Assembly (NCBI RefSeq): GCF_030376615.1
Contig: NZ_JARRAB010000012.1
Location: forward strand, 62,001 to 126,000
From: Pseudomonas sp. sp1636
Lineage (GTDB): Bacteria; Pseudomonadota; Gammaproteobacteria; Pseudomonadales; Pseudomonadaceae
Direction: 5' to 3'
Length of the DNA: 64,000 bases
The translations under genes were made by a program, and so were the position numbers. The notes beneath the pieces are model-generated. The model made no database searches. It saw only the letters and a list, made by a program, of their open reading frames with translations, and was not told the origin of the DNA. The first letter of the stretch is position 1, and every line of letters begins with the position of its first letter. Shown piece by piece: positions 34,601-42,632 of this stretch.

Positions 34601-35107
34601 GCTTTCCAGGCCATGCAGGGCTCTGGATTGGCCTTGCGCGGTATTGGCCAGGGTCTGCCAGTACTCGAGGGCGTACTGGCCGCTGGGAAAACTGGGTTTG
34701 AACAGGCTGTCGTAAATCGCCAGCGCCTCCTCGGGGCGCCCGGAGCGCGCCAACAACCGAGCCTGCTGCAGGCGTTCCTTGGCCTCGGGCTCGGTGAGCT
34801 CCAGGTGCAGGCGGGCCAACGCCAGTGTCTGGCTGTCGGGGGCGCTACGGTTCAGGTGGTCGAGGGTGACCTTGGCTTCGCTCAGCTGGTTGTTGCGCAC
34901 TTGCAGGCGGATCAGCGCAGCCAGCCCCTCGGGGTCGTCGGGATTGAGCTTGAACAGTCGATACAGGCTTTCCTCGATCAGCTCTACCTTGTTGCGCGCC
35001 TCCCCGGTGCGCACCTGTTCGAGTAGTTGCAGGCGGGCTTCGCCGGTGTCGATGGCCTGGGCGCTGGCGCTCAGCAGGAGCAGGGCGAACGGTAGGTACT
35101 TGGTCAT
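31658..35107 (-). CDS. bcsC: Cellulose synthase outer-membrane export protein BcsC
   Basis: An 1149-residue protein that forms the outer-membrane channel for cellulose. A signal peptide (MTKYLPFALLLLSASAQA) precedes a long periplasmic TPR solenoid (about 25-780, repeated ARLHLELTEP, ALAIYDSLF, GLGAIQAKRNDISGAERHYQ). The C-terminal BCSC_C beta-barrel (about 800-1149) ends LLYLRYSFTPWSGDL and a short tail. ATG 35107 is preferred over upstream ATGs since GAGGA lies 6 bp away and the signal peptide starts there. The start overlaps the bcsZ stop (ATGA). It is the last gene of the bcsRQABZC operon. Confidence 0.95.
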   Translation of the reverse strand: MTKYLPFALLLLSASAQAIDTGEARLQLLEQVRTGEARNKVELIEESLYRLFKLNPDDPEGLAALIRLQVRNNQLSEAKVTLDHLNRSAPDSQTLALARLHLELTEPEAKERLQQARLLARSGRPEEALAIYDSLFKPSFPSGQYALEYWQTLANTAQGQSRALHGLESLVQEYPHSSNFRLALARQRLALDPFSEAAHADLEQLASDPYARDGVARVWQDRLERLPVSERSAALWRRYLKQYPDADEIARQALAEQEQLLGNPSFQAKQRALGLLDSGSQAYPSIERDLQLALQGFPTDAQTLGALGLLRQRQGRQQEALALYERARSHEENIDNLGKWQTLIGESRFWATLKQADAAVEQGQLERGEQLYQQAAKLKPRATEPLNGLGAIQAKRNDISGAERHYQAALSRDSSNLAAKRGLINLYSASQPERARRIIATLSTDQRQRFEPELNRLQAAQLVSQAQQHADQQRWASAKHSLEQALRLQPDNPWIAYDLAKARARLGDANAEQSFAGLLLRAPYDPPSRYAHSLFLASQDRPQQALDSLAKVPSGKWDDDMRALDRRLRFGQTMDHARRLHAQGREHAAGDYLKLQQRHFADEVAIPLTLGEWAERRGDRAEAERQYRLAQQLEPHNSEAALSLIELAQQRRDADVRQRLEAFAPATPSPSQQRRIANLWLQLGEQAKAEQTMAQARLAAPEDPWIWRDSGRLALAGGQPQQALAAYREAMRSSGIALAPDDALAFTRSTRADGQDDWLTRSIRSDSAELYLRQAPTVTLQYSRLESSGTPGFSDLQADNLNVEAAQPLGSGRGFLRAEQVTLDNGSFDNLLEASDFGSVILCPQRGEACDRGDRHQREQGTAVAAGWRGERLEWDIGSTPLGFPVQDLVGGIRIKGDLAKLGWSLDVSRRALNNSLLSYAGTEDPRTGETWGGVRANGIRLGLSYDEGGRYGIWSSLQAHRLTGKNVEDNDRYRLMAGVYFRLVDEPDRRLRIGGNAMYWHYQKDLSGYTFGHGGYYSPQQYQSLSVPINYAQRWGDWSVYAEAATGFAWSRSDDSPYFPTRSDWQSEAGNPIFQGGSSNGFSYRFSFSAERRLTPNWFVGGMLGMERSVGSDYEPRGALLYLRYSFTPWSGDLKMPPEPLEEYAQFN

Positions 35108-36210
35108 GAGCATTCCTCTAATGACTGTGGTTGCAATGTCCCGCGCGGTGAAAAGCGATAGCGGCCTTCGTTCCAACCCTGGCCGAACAAGCTCAGTACA
35201 TGGTCATAGTAGGCGTCGGCTTGCAGAGGCTCGGCGGCCAGGCGGGCCAGTTGCTCTTGCAGCAGGCGCGGTTCTGCGGTTCTGCTGAGCAAGGGCAGTA
35301 GCGCCGCCGAAAACCCCGGCGGGCCATGCCCTTCGGCCGCGCCGGTCAGGCTGTCGACGCGCAAGGGGGGGCGGCCATGCTGCTGGAGGTAGCGCAACAT
35401 CGGCTCGAAGCGCTGCGCGAAGTTGTCCGTCTGCTCGTTGTCTGGCGCCTGCATGCCCGCCCACAGGTAGACGCGGATGGCATCGTAGCTGCCTTGCCAG
35501 CCACCCTTGGCTGGCGCCTGCCATTGCCCGTCCTGCCACTCCACCCAGTCGGGGGCGAAGCCCTTGGCGCTGGTTTCTTCGAGCATGCGCCGGGTCGGTT
35601 CGAGCATCGCCGCCCAGATGCTGTCCGGGTAGCGGTGGGCGAAGCTGCGCAGCAGGGGCAGGGGGGAGTAACTGGGGTTGAGGGTCCAGCTGTTCTGCCG
35701 GGAAAAGCCCTCGGCGCCGGGCAGCAGCAAGGGGCCGAGTTGCGGCAGTTGGGCGACCTCGTGATGCTCGATCAGCGCCAGTTGCCGGGCCGACAGGCGT
35801 GAATAGCCGGGCTGCTGCCAGAGCCTGCCGGCTTCCTGCAGGCTATAGGCCAGCCACAGGTCGGCGTCCGCCGCGGAGTTGGCATCGAGCACCTGCCATC
35901 GACCCTCCGGGCTGCGCCCCCAGAGCCAGGCCTGCAGGTGCCGCTGCAGGTCGCCCTGGGCCAGGTTGTTCTCCGACCAGCGCAGCAGGCGCGCGAAGGT
36001 TTGCCGATCGCCGGCTGCCAGGGCGAAGAACATGGCATAGGCCTGGCCCTCGGAGGTGGTGACTGCCCGCGGGTCGCCAGGGTCGATCACCCGGCCGCCG
36101 GCATCGATGAAGCGCTGTTTGAATTGCTCCCACAATGGCCACTGGCAACTGGCGTGCGCGGGGTTGCCGAGCGACGCCAGAAGTAGCAATACGGCCATCC
36201 ATAATTTCAT
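35104..36210 (-). CDS. bcsZ: Periplasmic endo-1,4-beta-glucanase BcsZ (GH8)
   Basis: A 368-residue family-8 glycoside hydrolase that trims cellulose in the periplasm. It has a signal peptide (MKLWMAVLLLLASLGNPAHA), then CQWPLWEQFKQRFI, the conserved TSEGQAYAMFFALAAGD with the catalytic glutamate, ANSAADADLWLAYSL and SYDAIRVYLWAGM. ATG 36210 has GAGG 5 bp upstream; the GTG two codons earlier is too close to that site. It begins 7 bp after the bcsB stop and overlaps bcsC by 4 bp. Confidence 0.95.
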   Translation of the reverse strand: MKLWMAVLLLLASLGNPAHASCQWPLWEQFKQRFIDAGGRVIDPGDPRAVTTSEGQAYAMFFALAAGDRQTFARLLRWSENNLAQGDLQRHLQAWLWGRSPEGRWQVLDANSAADADLWLAYSLQEAGRLWQQPGYSRLSARQLALIEHHEVAQLPQLGPLLLPGAEGFSRQNSWTLNPSYSPLPLLRSFAHRYPDSIWAAMLEPTRRMLEETSAKGFAPDWVEWQDGQWQAPAKGGWQGSYDAIRVYLWAGMQAPDNEQTDNFAQRFEPMLRYLQQHGRPPLRVDSLTGAAEGHGPPGFSAALLPLLSRTAEPRLLQEQLARLAAEPLQADAYYDHVLSLFGQGWNEGRYRFSPRGTLQPQSLEECS

Positions 36211-36217
36211 GCGCACC

Positions 36218-38434
36218 TCAGTCGGGGGCTTGCAGCCTGCGTCTGGCCAGCAGGCCGAGCATGCTGAACAACACGCTGGCCAGCAGCACGGCGCTCAACG
36301 AGGCCAGGATTACCAGGAACAGCAGGTGGTCGGCGAGGTGGAACCAGAGCATCAGCCACCAGGGCAGGCTGCCGACGTAGTAGGTTTCGCCGAGCGCGGC
36401 AGAATCGATGTGTTCCCCGTGCATCAAGGTCACCGAGCCCGCGATCCTGGCGCGGCGCTGATTGTCGAGCAGGCTCTGCTCGATCAGGCCGTAGCCGCTT
36501 GCGTCTCCCGCCATCATTGCGATCACGCTGCGCTGATCGTCGAATGGCGACTTGAAGCCTATCAGGGCCGCCAGCTCGGCAGCGGCGTCACTGGTTTGCC
36601 GGCGCGGGGCACGGCTGCTCGGGTGGCTGAGCTTGGCGGCGACCTGTTCGGCCAGCGCGCTCAGCTCCGGCCCTTGCGCGCGGCGGAATGCTGGCACCGC
36701 AGCCGCCACTATCAACAGGTCACGTTGGCTTCGCCCAGCCTGCTGCCAGTCGTCGCCGATGCTCAGGCGTGTGGCGGGGTAACCGGTATGGGCAGCGATG
36801 CGTCCAACGATGGCCAGCAGCAACGACAGCTCGGCCTGGCTGGGCTGGGGTGGCATCAGCACCAGGGTCTGCGAGAGATCGGCGAAACGGCTGTAGGGGT
36901 AGCCGGATGCTGCGAAGGCCTGCAGGTCGGGCATCGCCTTGTAGTGATGGAAGGCCGAGAAGTCGATGCTCGAGTCGGGGTCGATCGCCGCCTGAATGTT
37001 CATCGGCAGGCTGGTGGCGCAGTTGCTGTCCTGGCTGCAGCCTGGCAAGGCATTGAAGGTAAAGTTCATGCGCAGTTCGTTGTGTGGGCCGATGCGCTGG
37101 GCCGGGATCAGAACCCGCTTGCTGCCGGGCTGGTGCGTGAGCAGGGGCAGTTGTTGCTGCGCCAGGCCGGCGATGTTGCCTGGTGCCGGGTCGTTGAGGG
37201 GGAAGGCCTGGACGAAGTGGTCGTTGATGCTGATGCTGAGCAGCGAAGACTCCTTCTGCAACGGCGGCGTGTAGCGGTAGCGCAGATCCAGGGGCACTCC
37301 AGGGCTGCGCCAGATGAACAGATCCGCCGGCACCTTGAGGGCAAGGCTCAGTGGCGGCGGCACCAGACCGCTGGCCTGCAATTGCAGCGGGTTGTCGAGC
37401 AGTTCGCTGAAGTGCGTGGGGCCATCGCTGTTCACCCAGTTGGGGGCGTCGTAGGGTTTTCTGGGGGGCATTTCGGGTTGGTTGTGCAGGGTGCTCGCGG
37501 GCCCTTTGAGGTTGTTGCTGCCCAGGGCGACGGCGCGAGCGGCGGTCAGCACTTGTTGGTCATCCTCGCCCAGCACCAGGAGCAGTTTGGCGAAGGGCGC
37601 GGACGGATGGTCGATGATGGCCAGCGTGGGGGCGCTGACCCGTGGGTAATCCTTGAGGAAGGCGGGGCGTTGTTGGTTGTTGGCCAAGACCACCGCCGAA
37701 CGGTTGGCCGGCAGGCCGCCGATGAAGGCGGGGAAGGCGGCGCCGCGCCAGCTGCTATGAATACCGAACCAGGAGGCGAGGACGGCCGCGGCGGTCTGCT
37801 GGGTTGAACTGGGCGCGCCGCTGAAAACGAACGGCAGCAGCAGCGGCGCCTTGTCTCGGTGATCGAAGAAAGGTTCCGGCAGAATGGCCAGATCGTTGCT
37901 GGCCTTGAGGCGCAGGACGCTGAGCTGCAATTGACTCTTGGCGCTGAAGTCCAGCCACAGGCTGGCGTGCATGGGGTCTTCGGGCGTGCTGTCGCTGCTG
38001 CCGACCAGCTCGAAACGCAGGTGGTTGAAGTCGCGGATGAAGCTCGTGTCCAGCGTGAGGGTGCGATTGACCTCCTGGCCAAGCTCCTGGTCGAGGATCG
38101 GCAGCACGCCCATCAGTTCGTCATTGAGGTACACCTTGACGTGGGAACGTTTGGCGTTCAGCGCCGGCGAGGGGGTGTAGAACAGCTGCAGCTCGGCGGC
38201 ACTGATCAGTTCATCGCTGCGCACGCCGAACTCGGCGTAGAGGTGGCGCAACATGTTGCGCAGCAACAGAACCCCGGGGGAAGACAGCTCGCCGAGACTG
38301 AGGCTGCGCTGGTAGGTGGCCGGCTGCGGCGTATCCGTTACGAGTGGCTCCGTCGGGGTGGCCAGGGCGCCGAGCGAAATCAGCAGCGCGACGATGGGCA
38401 TGAGCACGAAACGGGCGAAATGTTGGCGCATCAT
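36218..38434 (-). CDS. bcsB: Cellulose synthase regulatory/periplasmic subunit BcsB
   Basis: A 738-residue periplasmic protein anchored by one C-terminal TM (about 700-728, HLLFLVILASLSAVLLASVLF). It guides the glucan chain from BcsA through the periplasm. A signal sequence (MMRQHFARFVLMPIVALLISLGALA) precedes alternating carbohydrate-binding and flavodoxin-like domains. Two cysteines in LPGCSQDSNCATS probably form a disulfide. The start (ATGATG) overlaps the bcsA stop by 4 bp, so A and B are translationally coupled. Confidence 0.95.
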   Translation of the reverse strand: MMRQHFARFVLMPIVALLISLGALATPTEPLVTDTPQPATYQRSLSLGELSSPGVLLLRNMLRHLYAEFGVRSDELISAAELQLFYTPSPALNAKRSHVKVYLNDELMGVLPILDQELGQEVNRTLTLDTSFIRDFNHLRFELVGSSDSTPEDPMHASLWLDFSAKSQLQLSVLRLKASNDLAILPEPFFDHRDKAPLLLPFVFSGAPSSTQQTAAAVLASWFGIHSSWRGAAFPAFIGGLPANRSAVVLANNQQRPAFLKDYPRVSAPTLAIIDHPSAPFAKLLLVLGEDDQQVLTAARAVALGSNNLKGPASTLHNQPEMPPRKPYDAPNWVNSDGPTHFSELLDNPLQLQASGLVPPPLSLALKVPADLFIWRSPGVPLDLRYRYTPPLQKESSLLSISINDHFVQAFPLNDPAPGNIAGLAQQQLPLLTHQPGSKRVLIPAQRIGPHNELRMNFTFNALPGCSQDSNCATSLPMNIQAAIDPDSSIDFSAFHHYKAMPDLQAFAASGYPYSRFADLSQTLVLMPPQPSQAELSLLLAIVGRIAAHTGYPATRLSIGDDWQQAGRSQRDLLIVAAAVPAFRRAQGPELSALAEQVAAKLSHPSSRAPRRQTSDAAAELAALIGFKSPFDDQRSVIAMMAGDASGYGLIEQSLLDNQRRARIAGSVTLMHGEHIDSAALGETYYVGSLPWWLMLWFHLADHLLFLVILASLSAVLLASVLFSMLGLLARRRLQAPD

Positions 38435-41022
38435 AGGCGTGACCCTGGCTGGACGGTGCAGAACACGGGGCTGACCGGCACGAAGGAGGCGAGCCATTGG
38501 CCGGTGCCGCGGCCAAAATCGATCAGGGGTTGCAGGCAGGGCGGGGCATACAGCAGCGTCTGTCGATAGCCGCTGAGGCCGACGCGGGCGATCTCCAGCA
38601 GGCTGCTGAGCGGTTTGTCCTGGTTGAAACCGTCATGCCAATGCGCCCAGGTGTCGGCGCGGGCAAAGGTGCATTGCACGAAGCGGCCGTGGCGGCGCAG
38701 ATCCATGGGTTCCAGTTCGGCGCCGAGGATGCCCCGGCTAATGCTGCGGCCGCGGGCGGGAAACTCGAACTCCTCGTGGCCGCGCCTGAGTTGCAGCGAC
38801 AGTGTGGCGACCTCAGGCAGGGTCAGGTGGAGCCCCTGGGGTAGCCGGATGCTCACGCCTCCGTCCGAGTAGTTGAGCAGCGTGCAGGGGTAGGCGTGTC
38901 CCGAGGGCAGGCGGATGCCCGCTGCGAGGCGCAGCTCGACCCGGTGCGACCGGCGAACCTGGCGGACTTCTGCCGCCACGGCCAGGGCGCCGCCGAGGAT
39001 GATCAGGTTGTACAGCACCCAGCACAGGCTGATCAGTACGGTCAGACGTTCGTCGCTCGCCCCCCAGAGCAAGCGGTAGAGACCAAACAACAGGCCGATG
39101 CCGTTCAGGGCGGCGAGCATCAGGAAGGGCTTGGCCATCTTCCAGTCGAACAGGTCGTCTTCGATCAGGCCGCCCTTGGCGGTGACATTGAAGGTGCCCT
39201 TGTGCGGGTTGAACAGCGCGACGCTGGTGGGCCGGGCGATATACCAGGAGAGTACGGTTTCGTAGATTTCACTCCAGAACGAATGGCGGTACCTGCCCTG
39301 GATGCGTGAGTTGGTCATGGTGCTGTGGACGATGTGGGGCACGACGAACAGCAGGATGAGCAGGGCCGGGGCATAGATGATGTAGGCATGCAGGATCAGG
39401 AAGGCCAATGGCGCGGTGAGGTAGATCAGGCGTGGCACGCCGGAGAGAAAGTGCAGCATGGCGTTGAAGTAGCAGAGCCGCTGCCCGAGCGAGAGGCCTT
39501 GGCCACACAATGGATTGTCGAGCCGGAAAATCTGCACCATGCCGCGGGCCCAGCGGATGCGTTGGCCGATGTGCGCGCTGAGGCTTTCGGTGGCCAGGCC
39601 GGCGGCCTGGGGAATGCGGATATAGGCCGAGGTCCAGCCGTGGCGGTGCAGGCGTAACGAGGTGTGGGCGTCCTCGGTCACGGTTTCCACGGCGAAGCCG
39701 CCGATGCTGTCCAGCGCGGCACGCCGCAGGATGGCGCAGGAACCGCAGAAGAAGGTCGCGTCCCAGAGGTCGTTGCCATTCTGGGTCAGGCCATAGAACA
39801 GGGTGTTTTCGTTGGGGGTCTGGCGGAAATTATCCAGATTGCGCTCGAAGGGATCGGCCGAGAGAAAGTGATGGGGTGTCTGCATGACGCCGAGCCGGGG
39901 GCTGCGCAGGAACCAACCCATGGTCATCTGCAGGAAGGAGCGGGTGGGAATGTGGTCGCAATCGAAAATGGCGATGAACTCGCCGCTGGTCTTGAGCATC
40001 GCCGCATTGAGATTGCCAGCCTTGGCATGGCGATTGTTCGTGCGGGTCAGGTAGCCAACCCCGGCTGCCGCGGCGAACTGGCGGAATTCGTCGCGCTTGC
40101 CATCGTCGAGAAGCCAGATATTGAGCTTGCTCTGCGGCCAGTCGATGCCGAGCGCCGCAAGCACGGTCGGGCGCACCACCGACAGGTCTTCGTTATAGGT
40201 CGGGATGTAGATGTCGACGCTCGGCCAACTGGCCGTGTCGTCCGGCAGCGGGCAGGGCTGGCGGTCGAGGGGCCAGATGGATTGCAGGTAGCCGAGGATC
40301 AGCACCAGCCAGGAATAGCTCTCGGCTGCCAGCAGCAGCAGGCCGCAGCTCAGATCCAGCGGGTCGTCCCAGTTCAGGGTCGAGCTGTAGCGCCACCAGA
40401 AATAGCGGCTGGACGCCAGGATCGACAAGACGATCAGGATCAGCGTTGCACGGCGTCCGGAACAGCGGTTCACCCCCAGCGCCATGAGCCACAGCAGGCT
40501 GGCGAACAACGCCTGTTGGTGCAGTTCCAGCGGCTGGGTGACGCACAGCGCCAGCACCGGCAGGCCGACTAACAGTAACGGCATGTGCCACCAGTTGACC
40601 GGGCGTTCGGGGCGTTGCGCGGCAGGCTGCTCGCTGACCGAGCGCCCGGGGCGGCGTGCCAGTGCCCGCTGCAACAGCGGCTCAAGCACCTGTCGGCAAC
40701 GGTTCAACGCGGATCGGTGCGCCTCGGCCAACCCGGCAAACCTCTGCCGGCGTTGGGCTGCTGGTTGTATCAGCAGCAACCACAGGCTCTGCAGCAGCAC
40801 GCGCAACGGATCGGCCGGGCGCAGGCGTAACCAGTGTGCCTGGGGATAGAGCTGATCCCTGTGCGTCAGCAGCCAGCGCCAACTGGCCGACTCCAGGGTG
40901 AACAGCGTCCAGCACAGGGCGTGGGCAAGCCTTCGCAGCAGACCCGGGGGGTGGGGCGGTGGGGGCTGCTCTGCCTCGCTGGGCAAGGGCTGCGCTGCTG
41001 GTGGTTGGGTGAACTGGTTCAT
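38431..41022 (-). CDS. bcsA: Cellulose synthase catalytic subunit BcsA (UDP-forming)
   Basis: An 863-residue processive GT2 glycosyltransferase of the inner membrane. After a proline-rich N-terminus and TM helices come DDG (306-308), DCD (354-356), FFCGS, the catalytic-base TED (449-451) and QRIRW (487-491), the full set for chain polymerisation. A C-terminal PilZ domain binds cyclic di-GMP: RRSHR (690-694) and NYSDGG (717-722) match RxxxR and NxSxxG, so synthesis should be c-di-GMP-activated. ATG 41022 overlaps the bcsQ stop; the ATG at 41046 lies inside bcsQ and is less likely. Confidence 0.97.
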   Translation of the reverse strand: MNQFTQPPAAQPLPSEAEQPPPPHPPGLLRRLAHALCWTLFTLESASWRWLLTHRDQLYPQAHWLRLRPADPLRVLLQSLWLLLIQPAAQRRQRFAGLAEAHRSALNRCRQVLEPLLQRALARRPGRSVSEQPAAQRPERPVNWWHMPLLLVGLPVLALCVTQPLELHQQALFASLLWLMALGVNRCSGRRATLILIVLSILASSRYFWWRYSSTLNWDDPLDLSCGLLLLAAESYSWLVLILGYLQSIWPLDRQPCPLPDDTASWPSVDIYIPTYNEDLSVVRPTVLAALGIDWPQSKLNIWLLDDGKRDEFRQFAAAAGVGYLTRTNNRHAKAGNLNAAMLKTSGEFIAIFDCDHIPTRSFLQMTMGWFLRSPRLGVMQTPHHFLSADPFERNLDNFRQTPNENTLFYGLTQNGNDLWDATFFCGSCAILRRAALDSIGGFAVETVTEDAHTSLRLHRHGWTSAYIRIPQAAGLATESLSAHIGQRIRWARGMVQIFRLDNPLCGQGLSLGQRLCYFNAMLHFLSGVPRLIYLTAPLAFLILHAYIIYAPALLILLFVVPHIVHSTMTNSRIQGRYRHSFWSEIYETVLSWYIARPTSVALFNPHKGTFNVTAKGGLIEDDLFDWKMAKPFLMLAALNGIGLLFGLYRLLWGASDERLTVLISLCWVLYNLIILGGALAVAAEVRQVRRSHRVELRLAAGIRLPSGHAYPCTLLNYSDGGVSIRLPQGLHLTLPEVATLSLQLRRGHEEFEFPARGRSISRGILGAELEPMDLRRHGRFVQCTFARADTWAHWHDGFNQDKPLSSLLEIARVGLSGYRQTLLYAPPCLQPLIDFGRGTGQWLASFVPVSPVFCTVQPGSRL

Positions 41023-41750
41023 GGGTCTTGCACCGTCTTGATGCACCAGTTCGCCAGGGCGAGAAAGTCCTGCATGGCCAGGGAGTGCGGTGCGCTTTCG
41101 CCCAGCAACTGTTTGCGCGCCAGTGCCTCGCGAACCGCTTCGTCCTCATGGATCACGTAAGGCACCAGCAACTGGCCGAGGGCCAAGCGCCAGAGGGTCA
41201 GCAGGTCGTGCGACAGTTTGAGCGAGGGTTGCAGGCGGTTAATCAACCAGTGGTGGTTGCGCGACAGGTGGTGGTTGTCATGCAGCTGGTGGCTGAGCAG
41301 CACATGGCAGGCGGGATCCGCCTCCAGCACGTGCAACCAATGGAGGTTCGGCTGCTGACCGAGGCGTTCGCTCAAGTCGAGAGACGCCGGGATATTGAGC
41401 AGGACAAAGCAGTCGCTCGCCGGCGCCAGTTGTTGCAGGGCGTGTTCGAGCCAGGCAACGACCTGCTCGGGGTCGTAGCCCCGGGTCGCCTGACGGTCAA
41501 ATGGCAGCACGTAAACCCGTTCCTGCTGGCGAAAGGCGGCAATGCTCTGGACAGAACTCTCCGCTCCTCGGTACGCCCAGGCCGAGGGTTCATCGTAGGG
41601 CAAGCCGAAATGCAGGCCGAGGATGTTGTTGGGGCACAGATCGATGGCCAGTACGGGCTGGTGCAGAATGGCCAGGGCCGAGCTCAGACCGGCCACTATC
41701 GAGGTGGAGCCGCAGCCGCCGCGTAGCCCCTGTATGGCAATCAGGTGCAC
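41019..41750 (-). CDS. bcsQ: Cellulose biosynthesis protein BcsQ (MinD/ParA-like)
   Basis: A 243-residue MinD-like protein thought to place the cellulose machinery at the pole. The deviant Walker A region is GLRGGCGSTS: the usual lysines are replaced by Arg and Ser, a pattern like E. coli BcsQ (remembered as GVRGGVGTTT). Other landmarks are LAIDLCPNN and CFVLLNIPASLDL. GTG 41750 is chosen: it lies one base after the bcsR stop with AAGGCAG upstream, and the product begins directly with the P-loop strand as in E. coli. The alternative start is 41783. Confidence 0.9.
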   Translation of the reverse strand: MHLIAIQGLRGGCGSTSIVAGLSSALAILHQPVLAIDLCPNNILGLHFGLPYDEPSAWAYRGAESSVQSIAAFRQQERVYVLPFDRQATRGYDPEQVVAWLEHALQQLAPASDCFVLLNIPASLDLSERLGQQPNLHWLHVLEADPACHVLLSHQLHDNHHLSRNHHWLINRLQPSLKLSHDLLTLWRLALGQLLVPYVIHEDEAVREALARKQLLGESAPHSLAMQDFLALANWCIKTVQDP

Positions 41751-41751
41751 C

Positions 41752-41970
41752 TCAGTCTGCCTTGACCAGATTGACGGTCTCAATCACTTGTAGCAGCGGG
41801 CGCAGCGTTTCGTTGAGCAGCGGCCAGTCGGCGACCGCGGCGAGCACGGCCTGTTCATGTTGCAGTTCTGAATAATGAAAGGCCTTCAGTTGGTAGTGCT
41901 CGAGGAGAAAGCTGAGGTCTTCCTGGGATTGCAACGCCGGTCGATCTACTTCAGCTGGCTGGAAGTCCAT
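41752..41970 (-). CDS. bcsR: Cellulose biosynthesis protein BcsR
   Basis: A 72-residue protein similar to the small enterobacterial BcsR (YhjR), which stabilises BcsQ and the synthase complex. Landmarks are DLSFLLEHYQLKAFHYSEL and AVADWPLLNETLRPL; the latter parallels KRWPLLAEF of E. coli. ATG 41970 gives the family length; ATG 42033 would add 21 polar residues. It is the first gene of the operon bcsR-Q-A-B-Z-C and lies one base from bcsQ. Confidence 0.85.
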   Translation of the reverse strand: MDFQPAEVDRPALQSQEDLSFLLEHYQLKAFHYSELQHEQAVLAAVADWPLLNETLRPLLQVIETVNLVKAD

Positions 41971-42013
41971 GGTGGTGTTCTCGTGTCGTGTTGGTTGGCG
42001 ATTCTTATTGTCA

Positions 42014-42216
42014 AATAAATGACTTTTTTGCATGCGTTGCGTACAACAATGTCATGTTAGTGGCGTTCGGCGGAAAGTGAAGGAGGCCAACACCTGTTAT
42101 TGATCTGCGACAGTTTTTCTGCTAGTAGCGGCCGTCTGCGTTCCAGTGAAGCTTCTCGCCGCCAGGGTTTGCAACTCCAGCCAGGGTTTCCGACCGGCGG
42201 CTTGGCCAGGTTGGCC
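42014..42216. other. bcs promoter-side gap, no gene seen
   Basis: This part of the 660-bp gap between bcsR and the chemoreceptor contains an AT-rich segment (42000-42050) with TTGACA on the minus strand (42014-42019). No matching -10 at standard spacing was found. No operator I can name is visible. Confidence 0.35.
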
Positions 42217-42270
42217 GGGGGTTGAGAAACCTTGGCGAGGCAGTCGAGACAAGGCGAAAACGGTGGAGAC
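42217..42270. repeat. Fragment of the dispersed repeat (same half as at 1586)
   Basis: GGGGGTTGAGAAACCTTGG followed by CGAGGCAGTCGAGACAAGGC resembles the sequence at 1594-1630. No second terminus was found. The gap continues to 42632 without a gene. A TATACT at about 42435 could belong to a promoter for the chemoreceptor, but it lies about 200 bp from the start. Confidence 0.45.
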
Positions 42271-42632
42271 GTAGCGAGCTGGTGATCCAGCTGCTGTCCT
42301 TCGCCCAGGCCGAGGCGATGAACGCCTGCGCGGCCCATTTGCCCCATGGCGCCGGCGAGTTCGAGCGTTGCGGCATTGCCAGCCAGGCCGGTGAGCGCGT
42401 TGGCGTGCCGCGCGTGGCCTAGGCAGGCATGGCCTATACTCGTACCCGCGATCGTTGCGAGATGCGGCGCCCCTGAACCAGGCCCGCCAACTTGTTCTAA
42501 AAACGACCTGCACATAACTAAAAGTACAACTGCCCCGGTTACTGGCTTGTCGCCAGCAGCCGCATGCTTCTATGTTGCTGCGTCAGGTTGGCGAACCAGG
42601 GTTCGCCAGTGACTGGGGGGAAGGGGGAATCT

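Noticed and set aside
36056..37807. 583-codon open frame on the plus strand opposite bcsZ/bcsB
   Set aside because: It lies wholly antisense to two genes with clear domain structure; no start signal and no recognisable motif.
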